Below are positions 1-7,752 of a stretch of 45,232 nucleotides of DNA, piece after piece (position 1 is the first letter of the stretch; every line of letters starts with the position of its first letter). The notes under the pieces were generated by a model that ran no database searches, was not told the DNA's origin, and was given only the letters and a program-made list of their open reading frames with translations. A program made the translations under genes and the position numbers. This DNA comes from Butyricicoccus sp. (GTDB taxonomy: Bacteria > Bacillota > Clostridia > Oscillospirales > Butyricicoccaceae), in contig JAHHRJ010000015.1 of assembly GCA_020025885.1 (NCBI GenBank), positions 1 through 45,232 on the forward strand, given 5' to 3'.

Positions 1-66
1 CTCATCTGGTAGAGCGCCACCTTGCCAAGGTGGAGGTAGCGAGTTCGAGCCTCGTCATCCGCTCCA
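1..66 (+). tRNA. tRNA-Gly (GCC), 5' end cut off by window edge
   Basis: The anticodon loop TTGCCAA, with a CACC/GGTG stem, reads GCC (glycine). The T arm GCGAG-TTCGAGC-CTCGT, the acceptor 3' strand CATCCGC, a T discriminator and an encoded CCA follow. About ten bases of the 5' acceptor strand and D stem lie before the window, so the gene is partial here only because of the window boundary. It sits 3 bases before tRNA-Cys, so the two are probably cut from one precursor. Confidence 0.93.
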
Positions 67-69
67 TAT

Positions 70-143
70 GGTACCATAGCCAAGTGGTAAGGCGTGGGAC
101 TGCAACTCCCTGATCCCCAGTTCAAATCTGGGTGGTACCTCCA
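70..143 (+). tRNA. tRNA-Cys (GCA)
   Basis: This is a complete cloverleaf. The 7-bp acceptor GGTACCA pairs with TGGTACC, and the anticodon loop CTGCAAC between GGGA and TCCC reads GCA (cysteine). The T arm contains TTCAAAT, and CCA is encoded at 141-143. It is followed within a few bases by an intrinsic terminator, marking the end of the tRNA transcription unit. Confidence 0.96.
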
Positions 144-145
144 TT

Positions 146-177
146 AACACTCTGTACAAATCGTGCAGAGTGTTTTT
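146..177 (+). terminator. Intrinsic terminator of the tRNA cluster
   Basis: AACACTCTG (146-154) pairs with CAGAGTGTT (166-174) around an 11-base loop, and the second arm runs directly into a T tract. This is a classical Rho-independent terminator just after tRNA-Cys. Confidence 0.85.
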
Positions 178-207
178 GTTTTATGTGAAAATCGAAAGGA
201 GTTTCGT

Positions 208-741
208 GTGCGAAAAATTATTCTCTATATTGCGATGAGTTTGGATGGCTTCATTGCGGACAAAGACGGTGGTGTGAATTGGCTTGGTGGAGACGGTAGC
301 GAGCCGGAAAATTTTGGCAGATATGCACGATTTATTGAAACGATAGATACAGTCGTTTTGGGGTGGAATACCTATCACCAAATTGTGACAGAACTATCTC
401 CCGATGTGTGGCCGTATGCAGGCAAGACAAGCTATGTGGTGACTCATCGGCAGATGGAGAACTTAGAGGAAATCATATTTACCGGACAGAACTTACCGGA
501 ACTGATCGCAAGACTGAAACCACAAAAGGGAAAAGATATTTGGATTTGCGGCGGTGCAGGCATTGCACAACAGCTGATGAAAGAAAATTTGATCGACGAA
601 GTTTGTGTTTCGGTCATTCCTATGTTGCTAGGTGAGGGGATACGGCTGTTTGAAGGCGCACAGATGTCGCTGAAGCTCATGCACACAGAACAGTACAATG
701 GAATCGTTGACCTTGTATATCAGGTGCGGGAAACGATTTGA
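208..741 (+). CDS. RibD C-terminal/dihydrofolate-reductase-like family protein
   Basis: The 178-residue protein begins (V/M)RKIILYIAMSLDGFIAD, the N-terminal signature of the small stand-alone RibD_C/DHFR-like proteins (YyaP/YwjB type). An NWLGG segment and a central GGAGIAQQL nucleotide-binding-like stretch follow. I place the start at GTG 208 because AAAGGAG lies 7 bases upstream and the family motif starts there; an in-frame ATG at 163 lies inside the tRNA terminator. By family it is a cytoplasmic NADPH-dependent reductase, but the substrate is usually unknown, and true folate reductase activity cannot be claimed. Its stop overlaps the first codon of a possible downstream frame (738). Confidence 0.82.
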   Translation: MRKIILYIAMSLDGFIADKDGGVNWLGGDGSEPENFGRYARFIETIDTVVLGWNTYHQIVTELSPDVWPYAGKTSYVVTHRQMENLEEIIFTGQNLPELIARLKPQKGKDIWICGGAGIAQQLMKENLIDEVCVSVIPMLLGEGIRLFEGAQMSLKLMHTEQYNGIVDLVYQVRETI

Positions 742-777
742 TTTGGAAAGCGCATAACGAAAGCGAGATAGAAACGT

Positions 778-1239
778 ATGATGACGGAGCGGCAGCAGCT
801 TATTTTGAAAAAGAGAAAGATACAGTTTGTGAAAAATGGACTGAGGGTTCTCTCTGGTATTGAAGTGCTGGAACTTTATGAGGATAATGAAAACATAGAA
901 CTGAATACGATGTATAAAGCTTATCTTCCAACGTATTTGACAGAGAATGGCAATCTGCCATACAGCAAATTGCCATTCTCATCTTCAAAGTCTGAAATTT
1001 ACGATTGGATCATCCAAGATACAGAGATTCAGGAACAAAAAGAATATTTTCTTCTGTATGGAATCTGGGTGAAGATCCGTATTTGGGATCGATCACTTGC
1101 AGCAGAATCTCTGTGGGCGTTAAATAAACATACCGGTTTTTTGCTTGCGGAATCCGATTACAGCCGCATTCTGGAGGTCGGCGCGGATTCGAGAGATGAA
1201 GAGAATTATTTGCTTGATATCTGGACATACAATAGATAG
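778..1239 (+). CDS. Hypothetical protein, probably frameshifted at its 5' end
   Basis: The open frame gives 153 residues of unrecognised sequence ending ENYLLDIWTYNR, with an acidic C-terminal half rich in Tyr, Trp, Leu and Glu. No good ribosome site precedes ATG 778 or ATG 781. The N-terminal ~30 residues look unnatural (KKRKIQFVKNGLRVL), whereas another frame running from TTG 738 (overlapping the previous stop) reads as ordinary acidic protein, ending KDTVCEKWTEGSLWY at about 866, exactly where the 778 frame becomes convincing. The likely original gene is therefore about 738-1239 (~166 residues) with a one-base shift near 860-870. It may be a pseudogene, a sequencing error, or two overlapping frames. 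Function unknown; it is convergent with and 5 bases from the next gene. Confidence 0.5.
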   Translation: MMTERQQLILKKRKIQFVKNGLRVLSGIEVLELYEDNENIELNTMYKAYLPTYLTENGNLPYSKLPFSSSKSEIYDWIIQDTEIQEQKEYFLLYGIWVKIRIWDRSLAAESLWALNKHTGFLLAESDYSRILEVGADSRDEENYLLDIWTYNR

Positions 1240-1244
1240 CTCAC

Positions 1245-2216
1245 TCATCCAATCTGGAATCCGGGAAAATACTTTCGCACGAATGGAATGTCCCGCACAG
1301 TAAATGTCAAGCCGTTCAGATAGTCTAGGGCTCCGCTGTCAGTTGTGAAGTCAAAGGTCAGTTTATAGGAGTATAGAAGCTGGCTGGTTTCTCCATAGGG
1401 CTTATTCTTTGCGTTGGTTCCATATTTGCCATCGCCCAGCAGAGGATGCCCAATGGCTGCCATTTGGGCGCGAATCTGGTGGGTGCGTCCAGTGAGTAGT
1501 GTGCACTCGATCAGTGACAAACCATTTCGGTTGGCGAGTACTTTATAAATCGTCTGTGCAGTCTTTGCACCGGGCATAGGGCGAGAAAACACATCCACCT
1601 GTTTTTTGTTTTCGTCGCGGCGCAGATAATGCGTGATCTTTCCAGAACGGATTTTGGGGACACCGTGCACAACGCAGAGGTAGCGCTTTGTCAGCTCACG
1701 ATCACAAATTTTGTCATTCATAATGCGCAGCGCTTCGGCTGTCTTGGCAGCAATGACAATGCCGCCTGTGTTGCGGTCAATGCGATTGCACAGCGCGGGG
1801 ACAAAGGAAGATTCGTCTTTGGGGTTCCATTGTCCACTTTGCGCAAGATAGGCTTGGATATGGGCAATCAAGGTATCGTTGTCTCCGCGCTCGTCTGCAT
1901 GCACCACCATACCTGGCTGCTTGTCCGCGAGCAGGATATGGCTGTCTTCATACAAAATGTGTACCTGTGGTGTGGAAATTTTTTCATATGCCATTTGTGT
2001 ATCAGGGGTTTCAAAAAATTCATCGTTGATGTATAATTGTAAGAGATCTCCTGTACACAGCTTATAAGATGGCTCGGTGCGTTTGCCGTTTATTTTGATG
2101 CGCTTGAGCCGCACATATTTGTGCATGAGTCCGCCGGGAAGGGCGGGGACTGCTTTTTCAAGGAACTTATTGAGCCGTTGTCCGCTGTCATTTGGTTTGA
2201 TATAGAACTCCTTCAA
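1245..2216 (-). CDS. RluA-family 23S rRNA/tRNA pseudouridine synthase
   Basis: An S4-like N-terminal RNA-binding domain (about residues 1-80, with RLNKFLEK and IKINGKR) is followed by the pseudouridine synthase 2 domain. The catalytic motif reads CNRIDRNTGG (usually HRLDxxTSG), with the conserved Asp present. LLTGRTHQIRAQMAAIGHPLLGD is the typical C-terminal signature. The enzyme isomerises uridine in structured RNA in the cytoplasm; the target base cannot be told from sequence, and RluC/RluD-type is most likely. I favour TTG 2216 as start: GGAGG lies 11 bases upstream and homology begins here. An in-frame ATG at 2294 would add 26 basic residues and would lie only a few bases from a possible minus-strand -10 (TATAAT, 2306-2311). 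Confidence 0.88.
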   Translation of the reverse strand: MKEFYIKPNDSGQRLNKFLEKAVPALPGGLMHKYVRLKRIKINGKRTEPSYKLCTGDLLQLYINDEFFETPDTQMAYEKISTPQVHILYEDSHILLADKQPGMVVHADERGDNDTLIAHIQAYLAQSGQWNPKDESSFVPALCNRIDRNTGGIVIAAKTAEALRIMNDKICDRELTKRYLCVVHGVPKIRSGKITHYLRRDENKKQVDVFSRPMPGAKTAQTIYKVLANRNGLSLIECTLLTGRTHQIRAQMAAIGHPLLGDGKYGTNAKNKPYGETSQLLYSYKLTFDFTTDSGALDYLNGLTFTVRDIPFVRKYFPGFQIG

Positions 2217-2312
2217 GGAAAAAATCGCCTCCGGTTTCCTGTCGTTTTTACGTTTCTTATAGTATAAACGATTCTTCCCAAAAAGAAAACACACATTTTT
2301 TGCATATTATAG

Positions 2313-2342
2313 TTGACAAACAGGGAGTATTTATAGTATACT
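2313..2342 (+). promoter_or_regulatory. Sigma-A promoter for DUF177-rpmF
   Basis: TTGACA (2313-2318) and TATACT (2337-2342) are separated by 18 bases, about 26 bases before the DUF177 start. The -10 lies inside the perfect palindrome ATAGTATACTAT (2333-2344). A minus-strand TATAAT at 2306-2311 suggests a divergent start toward the rluA-type gene, though with no good -35. Confidence 0.75.
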
Positions 2343-2367
2343 ATCCAATGTACCATGTGAGGTAGTC

Positions 2368-2883
2368 ATGAAGATTGATTTAAGAAAACTGATTGGTGTC
2401 CATGGCGACACGATCCCTTTCTCCGGCACGATTGATTTGTCGAAAGAGGAATTGTATGGCGCGCGTCCATTCCAAGACCCCATCACCTATTCCGGTGAGA
2501 TTGTAAACCATCTTGGAATTCTTCGTCTGACCGGTCAGGTTCATACAACGTATCATACCTGTTGTGCCAGATGCTTAAAGGATCTGGAAATTCCGGTTTC
2601 TGCGTTGGTCGATGTGGTTCTTTCACGCGACGAGACCGCAGAAGAGGAAGAGGATGTTTTCCCGATCGAAAACAATGAGATCGAGCTGGAAGATGTATTT
2701 ATCCCTGCGCTCATCTTACAGGTGGACATGACTTATCTATGCAGGGAAGACTGCAAAGGACTTTGTCCCTCCTGCGGCTGTGATCGCAATGAGTTCACAT
2801 GCTCATGCGAATCAAAGCAGGTCGATCCGCGTATGTCGGTTCTGGCTAAGCTGCTCGAAGGTAATGAGGGCCGGCAGGACTGA
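2368..2883 (+). CDS. DUF177 (YceD-like) protein upstream of rpmF
   Basis: The 171-residue acidic protein has a CCARCLKDLEIP segment in the middle and a C-terminal cysteine cluster (CREDCKGLCPSCGCD...CSC) typical of Firmicutes YceD/DUF177. The family is almost always encoded directly upstream of ribosomal protein L32, as here, and in plants and bacteria is tied to 23S rRNA accumulation; the precise activity is not established. The start ATG 2368 follows GTGAGGTAG. The Cys pairs suggest metal binding, which is inference. Confidence 0.88.
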   Translation: MKIDLRKLIGVHGDTIPFSGTIDLSKEELYGARPFQDPITYSGEIVNHLGILRLTGQVHTTYHTCCARCLKDLEIPVSALVDVVLSRDETAEEEEDVFPIENNEIELEDVFIPALILQVDMTYLCREDCKGLCPSCGCDRNEFTCSCESKQVDPRMSVLAKLLEGNEGRQD

Positions 2884-2956
2884 GTCAGCGTTCGCGATAT
2901 GCGGACGGTAGTACGGTTTTCAAAAACTTAGAACATAAAGTAGGAGGTGTTACCAC

Positions 2957-3139
2957 ATGGCAGTACCTAAGAGAAAGACGTCTAAGGCTAGACGTGATAA
3001 GAGACGTAACTCCCACTGGAAGCTCTCGCTTCCTGGCATGACTAAGTGCCCAAAGTGCGGTGAGTTCAAGCTCTCCCACAGAATGTGCAAGGCTTGCGGT
3101 CATTACAATGGCCGTGAGGTCGTTCAGACCGAAGCGTAA
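2957..3139 (+). CDS. rpmF: Ribosomal protein L32 (bL32)
   Basis: The 60-residue basic protein begins MAVPKRKTSKARRDKRR and has the zinc-ribbon CPKCGEF...CKACG, so this is the zinc-binding (C+) form of bL32. TAGGAGGTG precedes the ATG. It is a structural protein of the 50S subunit, co-transcribed with DUF177 from the promoter at 2313, and is followed by an intrinsic terminator. Confidence 0.98.
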   Translation: MAVPKRKTSKARRDKRRNSHWKLSLPGMTKCPKCGEFKLSHRMCKACGHYNGREVVQTEA

Positions 3140-3159
3140 GCAAAATGAAGAAAAAAGTA

Positions 3160-3188
3160 GGGAAAGCAGATGCTTTCTCTATTTTTTT
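3160..3188 (+). terminator. Intrinsic terminator/attenuator after rpmF
   Basis: GGGAAAGC (3160-3167) pairs with GCTTTCTC (3172-3179), one G-T included, around a 4-base loop, followed by TATTTTTTT. It sits only 21 bases before the start of the DUF512 gene, with no obvious separate promoter between, so the downstream gene may depend on readthrough. Confidence 0.75.
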
Positions 3189-3209
3189 GCCAAGAGGAGC
3201 GAAAATGAT

Positions 3210-4514
3210 ATGGCATCTAAAATTATTTCAGTTGATCCGAACTCTCCGGCAGAGCGTGCTGGAATCGTTGCAGGAGAGACACTTCTGATGATCGATGGTG
3301 CGGCAGTACGCGACGTACTTGATTATAAATTCTATGGATATGATGCAAAACTGTCTTTGGAACTCCTGTCTGAAGCGGGTGAGCAGCGCACCGTTGTCAT
3401 TCATAAGCGTGAAGGGGAACCGCTGGGACTCAATTTTGAGCACTATCTCATGGATAAAATGAAGCGTTGCTCAAATAAATGCGTATTTTGTTTTATTGAC
3501 CAGATGCCGAAGGGCATGCGCGAAACATTGTATGTCAAAGACGATGATGCGCGTATGTCGTTCCTATTGGGCAACTATATTACGATGACCAATCTCTCGG
3601 AGGAAGATGTACAGCGCGTGCTGCGCATGCATATTTCTCCCATCAATATTTCCGTACAGACTACAAACCCGGAGCTGCGTATTAAAATGCTGCAAAACCC
3701 CAAGGCAGGCGAGTCCTTGAAGCTACTGCCGCGTTTTGCAGAGGGCGGTATTTCCATGAACTGCCAGCTTGTGATCTGTGAGGGCATGAATGATGGAGAC
3801 GAACTGCGCCGTTCGCTGCATGATTTGGAAGCACTATATCCTGCGGTGACTTCGATCTCTGTTGTTCCATTTGGCATGACACAGCACCGTGAGGGACTAT
3901 ATCCACTCCAGCCGACCACCAAGCAGGGCGCAGCAGAGATGCTGGATATCGTGGAAGAATTTGCGGAAAAATGCCTGGAGAAGCACGGCACACGACTGGC
4001 ATGGTGTGGAGATGAAGTATATCTCAAGGCGGGCAGACCACTGCCACATGCAGATTACTATGAAGATTTCACACAGTTTGAAAACGGAATTGGGATGCTG
4101 GCACTGTTTGCGGAGGAATTTCGACTCGCACTTCCGGATTATGCTGGACGGACTTCACGCCCATTTTGCATTGCAACAGGTCAGGCGGCAGTATCCACGA
4201 TGGATACACTCATTGACGAAGCGAGCAAGGTATGCGATAATTTATCTGGAAACATATATGCAATTGAGAATGTATTCTTTGGAACTGGGGTTACGGTTGC
4301 AGGACTCATTACAGGACGTGATCTATTGGCACAGCTCGAAGGCAAGGAGCTTGGTGAGCGTGTTCTGATCTCTGCGAATATGCTGCGTGATGGTGGCGAC
4401 GTATTCCTTGACGATTTAACACTCTCAGATGTTTCTCACCAGCTTGGCGTTCCGGTCGTGCCAGTCGAGATCGATGGCGCAGATCTGCTCGCTAAGATTT
4501 TTGAGGAAGCTTAA
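3210..4514 (+). CDS. PDZ-radical SAM-DUF512 protein
   Basis: The 434-residue protein starts MASKIISVDPNSPAERAGI, a PDZ-like domain over about residues 1-70. A CX3CX2C cluster follows at Cys87, Cys91 and Cys94 (CSNKCVFCF), the radical-SAM iron-sulfur signature. The C-terminal half is DUF512, ending with a GTGVTVAGLITGRDLL segment. The family is widespread next to der in Firmicutes, as here; its reaction has not been established to my knowledge. The start at ATG 3210 is chosen because AGAGGAG lies 10 bases upstream; the frame stays open further 5' only because it overlaps rpmF. Confidence 0.9.
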   Translation: MASKIISVDPNSPAERAGIVAGETLLMIDGAAVRDVLDYKFYGYDAKLSLELLSEAGEQRTVVIHKREGEPLGLNFEHYLMDKMKRCSNKCVFCFIDQMPKGMRETLYVKDDDARMSFLLGNYITMTNLSEEDVQRVLRMHISPINISVQTTNPELRIKMLQNPKAGESLKLLPRFAEGGISMNCQLVICEGMNDGDELRRSLHDLEALYPAVTSISVVPFGMTQHREGLYPLQPTTKQGAAEMLDIVEEFAEKCLEKHGTRLAWCGDEVYLKAGRPLPHADYYEDFTQFENGIGMLALFAEEFRLALPDYAGRTSRPFCIATGQAAVSTMDTLIDEASKVCDNLSGNIYAIENVFFGTGVTVAGLITGRDLLAQLEGKELGERVLISANMLRDGGDVFLDDLTLSDVSHQLGVPVVPVEIDGADLLAKIFEEA

Positions 4515-4577
4515 TATTTTTAGAATTTGTATGCAAAATATAGGAAAATAACCCTGTCTTGAAGGAGGCGAATTGCT

Positions 4578-5903
4578 ATGTCTAAACCAACTGTTGCAAT
4601 CGTTGGCAGACCGAATGTCGGTAAGTCACAGCTGTTTAACCGTCTGGCTGGAAAGCGTCTTTCGATCGTAGAGGATACGCCAGGCGTGACCCGTGACCGC
4701 TTGTATGCAGAATGTGATTGGCGCGGTCGTGTATTTTCAATCATTGATACAGGTGGTATTGAGCCACGCAATGACAATGAAATCTTGAAGTTTATGCGCT
4801 ATCAGGCAGAAACTGCGATCCACCACGCAGATGTGATTATCTTTATCACTGATCTGCGCACGGGTGTTACCGCTTCGGATATGGATGTTGCGACAATGCT
4901 CCAGCGCAGCGGCAAGCCGATCGTACTGGCTGTCAATAAGTGCGACAAGCCAGGACAGCCTGATCCAGAGTTTTATGAGTTCTATAACCTCGGTTTGGGT
5001 GAGCCATTCGGCATTTCTGCACTGCATGGCTATGGGACAGGTGACCTTCTGGACGAGGTATATCAGTATTTCCCGCCGGAGGATGGCGAAGATGAAGATG
5101 CAGACCGCATTCGTGTTGCGCTCATCGGCAAGCCAAATGTGGGCAAGTCTTCTCTGCTCAATCAGGTATTGGGTGAAGAGCGCGTCATCGTATCTAATGT
5201 TGCAGGCACGACCCGCGACAGCGTAGACGCCAAGCTGGATAATGCACACGGCAAGTTTACGTTCATCGATACCGCAGGTATTCGCCGCAAGTCTAAGGTA
5301 GAAGAGAAGATTGAGAAGTTCTCTGTTATGCGTTCACTCATGGCGGTAGAGCGTGCGGATGTGTGCGTGATTATGATTGATGCAACCGAGGGTGTTACCG
5401 AACAGGATACCAAGGTTGCGGGCGAAGCACACAATGCAGGCAAGGCGTGTGTCATCATTGTAAACAAGTGGGATCTTGTGGAAAAAGATGGCAACACCAT
5501 GAAGGAATATACCCTGCGCGTGCGTGAGGGTCTTGCATATATGCCATATGCACCTGTACTGTTCATCTCGGCAAAGACGGGGCAGCGTGTGGAAAAAATC
5601 TATGATACCATTCGCAATGTATATGAGCAGAACCACAAGCGTATTCCGACTGGTCAGCTGAACTCTATTTTGGCTGAGGCAACCGCGCGTGTACAGCCGC
5701 CGACGGATAAGGGACGCCGTCTGAAAATTTATTACATGACACAGGCTGGCACCTGTCCGCCAACCTTTGTATGCTTCTGTAATGATGCACGTTTGTTCCA
5801 TTTCTCCTATCAGCGTTATTTGGAAAATCAGATCCGTGAGGTCTTTGATTTGACAGGTACACCTGTGCGTATGGTTGTGCGTGAGCGCGGAGATAAGGAA
5901 TAA
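4578..5903 (+). CDS. der: Ribosome-associated GTPase Der (EngA)
   Basis: The 441-residue protein carries two tandem GTPase domains: GRPNVGKSQLFNRL near residue 10 with DTPGVTRD and NKCDKPG, and GKPNVGKSSLLNQVL near residue 185 with DTAGIRRKSK and NKWDL. A C-terminal KH-like domain follows. Der acts in late assembly of the 50S ribosomal subunit. Start ATG 4578 follows GAAGGAGGCG. It is a clear full-length orthologue, upstream of plsY-gpsA in the common Firmicutes order. Confidence 0.98.
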   Translation: MSKPTVAIVGRPNVGKSQLFNRLAGKRLSIVEDTPGVTRDRLYAECDWRGRVFSIIDTGGIEPRNDNEILKFMRYQAETAIHHADVIIFITDLRTGVTASDMDVATMLQRSGKPIVLAVNKCDKPGQPDPEFYEFYNLGLGEPFGISALHGYGTGDLLDEVYQYFPPEDGEDEDADRIRVALIGKPNVGKSSLLNQVLGEERVIVSNVAGTTRDSVDAKLDNAHGKFTFIDTAGIRRKSKVEEKIEKFSVMRSLMAVERADVCVIMIDATEGVTEQDTKVAGEAHNAGKACVIIVNKWDLVEKDGNTMKEYTLRVREGLAYMPYAPVLFISAKTGQRVEKIYDTIRNVYEQNHKRIPTGQLNSILAEATARVQPPTDKGRRLKIYYMTQAGTCPPTFVCFCNDARLFHFSYQRYLENQIREVFDLTGTPVRMVVRERGDKE

Positions 5904-5923
5904 AAAAGCAGGGGGATGCGATT

Positions 5924-6589
5924 ATGATGATCCAATCAATAGCGGAAACATTGGGCACAGCTGGATGCGCTGTGGTAACGATGATCTGTGCGTATTTGTT
6001 GGGCTCACTCAGCTTTGCGATCATTGTCTGCAAGCTGACACTGGGGAAAGATATTCGCTCTTATGGTAGCGGAAATGCAGGACTTACAAACGCATACCGC
6101 ACGATGGGGGCGAAAAAGACACTGCTGGTGCTGCTCGGCGACATGGGGAAAGCGGCTGTGGCACTGACCATTGGCGGTCTGTTATTGGGTCCTGGCGGTA
6201 AGCTGCTTGCAGGCGTATTTGTTGTTCTGGGGCATGTATATCCAGTATATTTTGGATTTCGCGGCGGCAAGGGTGTTTTGGTTGGCGCAATGACGCTGCT
6301 ACTGTTTGACTGGCGGCTGTTTGTGATCGCATTTGGCTTATTTGCGCTGATGGTCGCGATCACGCGCTGGATCTCACTTGGCTCGATCGTGGGTGCACTC
6401 AGTGTTCCCTTTGCGATGCACTATTTTTATCACAATGCACTGTATACGGCAGTCATTGCAGGGCTTGCACTCGCTGTGATCTATCTGCATCGCACCAATA
6501 TCAAGCGCATCTTGACAGGTACAGAAAATAAATTTAGTGTACATACAAAGCCAGTGATTTCCAAGGGAGAGGAGAACGATTCACATTGA
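5924..6589 (+). CDS. plsY: Acyl-phosphate:glycerol-3-phosphate acyltransferase PlsY
   Basis: The polytopic membrane protein (221 residues, about five hydrophobic segments) has the PlsY motifs GSGNAGLTNAYRTMG and GFRGGKGV. It transfers the acyl group from acyl phosphate to glycerol 3-phosphate, the first step of phospholipid synthesis. It lies 20 bases after der, and its stop overlaps the TTG start of gpsA, whose product supplies the glycerol 3-phosphate, so the pair forms a functional unit. Confidence 0.96.
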   Translation: MMIQSIAETLGTAGCAVVTMICAYLLGSLSFAIIVCKLTLGKDIRSYGSGNAGLTNAYRTMGAKKTLLVLLGDMGKAAVALTIGGLLLGPGGKLLAGVFVVLGHVYPVYFGFRGGKGVLVGAMTLLLFDWRLFVIAFGLFALMVAITRWISLGSIVGALSVPFAMHYFYHNALYTAVIAGLALAVIYLHRTNIKRILTGTENKFSVHTKPVISKGEENDSH

Positions 6590-7602
6590 AGATTACAGTT
6601 TATGGTGCAGGAAGCTGGGGCATTGCCCTTTCCATCCTGCTGGAACATAATGGGCATGAGGTAACAACCTGGACCCATCAAAAAGAAGAATGTGAACTGC
6701 TGCAAAATACGCACATGAATGAAAGGCTGCTGCCGGGTGTCAAGATCCCTGAGACGATCACGCTCACAACAGATATCACTTGTGCAAAGGATGCAGATCT
6801 TGTTGTGCTGGCAATTCCGAGCTTTGCGATTGCAGAGACTGCATGTAAGGTGGCACAGATCGTAAAAGCGGGCGTTCCGATCGTGAATGTTGGCAAGGGA
6901 CTGGATGCAGCGCATGGCTATTGCAGATTTTCTGAAACCATTGCCCAAAACTTTGGGGAAGGGCATCCGGTGGTTGCGCTCACCGGTCCAACTCATGCAG
7001 AAGAAGTTGCACGCGGGATTCCGACAACGATCGTTGCGGCTTCTGAAAACCGTGCAGCAGCAGAACTCTGCCAAGATGCGTTTATGAATGAGGTGTTCCG
7101 TGTGTATACCTCGTCCGATGTGATCGGTGCAGAGCTTGGCGGTGCATTTAAGAATATTATTGCACTTGCAGCTGGTGTTTGTGATGGCATGGGGCTAGGG
7201 GATAATTCCAAGGCGGCGCTGATGACACGCGGCTTGACGGAGATCGCACGACTGGGCATGGCACTCGGTGCACATCAGGAGACCTTTGCAGGACTGTCTG
7301 GCATGGGAGACCTCATCGTGACCTGTACGTCTATGCATTCCCGCAACCGCCGTGCGGGTATTTTGATTGGAAAGGGTATGGAAGTTTCCAAAGCACTCGA
7401 AGAAATTGGCGCGGTCGTAGAAGGCTATTATGCGACGGATGCAGGCTATCATCTGGCGAAGAAAACCGGAATTTCTATGCCGATCACCGAACATCTTTAT
7501 CATGTACTTTACGAAAATGGAGATGTACGTGAGGCAGTACAAACCCTCATGTGTCGCTCGAAAAAGGATGAGCGAGAAAGCGAAACCATTTGGTTCTCGT
7601 AA
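6586..7602 (+). CDS. gpsA: NAD(P)+-dependent glycerol-3-phosphate dehydrogenase
   Basis: The 338-residue protein begins with the Rossmann motif GAGSWGIALSILL and contains VGKGLD, LTGPTHAEEVARG, the catalytic-Lys region GGAFKNIIALAAG, and GLSGMGDLIVTCTS. It reduces dihydroxyacetone phosphate to glycerol 3-phosphate in the cytoplasm. The start is TTG 6586, overlapping the plsY stop (TTGA), with GGGAGAGGAG about 11 bases upstream. A strong terminator follows. Confidence 0.97.
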   Translation: MKITVYGAGSWGIALSILLEHNGHEVTTWTHQKEECELLQNTHMNERLLPGVKIPETITLTTDITCAKDADLVVLAIPSFAIAETACKVAQIVKAGVPIVNVGKGLDAAHGYCRFSETIAQNFGEGHPVVALTGPTHAEEVARGIPTTIVAASENRAAAELCQDAFMNEVFRVYTSSDVIGAELGGAFKNIIALAAGVCDGMGLGDNSKAALMTRGLTEIARLGMALGAHQETFAGLSGMGDLIVTCTSMHSRNRRAGILIGKGMEVSKALEEIGAVVEGYYATDAGYHLAKKTGISMPITEHLYHVLYENGDVREAVQTLMCRSKKDERESETIWFS

Positions 7603-7621
7603 GCAAAACAATGTGGCTTAC

Positions 7622-7657
7622 AAAGTCCCACAGCGCTTTGGCGTTGTGGGACTTTTT
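7622..7657 (+). terminator. Intrinsic terminator after gpsA
   Basis: The 11-bp stem AAAGTCCCACA (7622-7632) / TGTGGGACTTT (7645-7655) runs into a T tract. It closes the der-plsY-gpsA unit. Confidence 0.92.
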
Positions 7658-7687
7658 GAACAGGAAGCAAAAAGAATGGCCGCTTTA

Positions 7688-7716
7688 TTGCGCATAGAAC
7701 GGCTTTGGTTTATAAT
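7688..7716 (+). promoter_or_regulatory. Sigma-A promoter for murB-rapZ-whiA-dnaE
   Basis: TTGCGC (7688-7693), a 17-base spacer and a perfect TATAAT (7711-7716) lie between the gpsA terminator and the murB ribosome site AGGAGG (7741-7746). Confidence 0.75.
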
Positions 7717-7752
7717 ATACTATATCTATCAATTCTTAAAAGGAGGCTCTTC

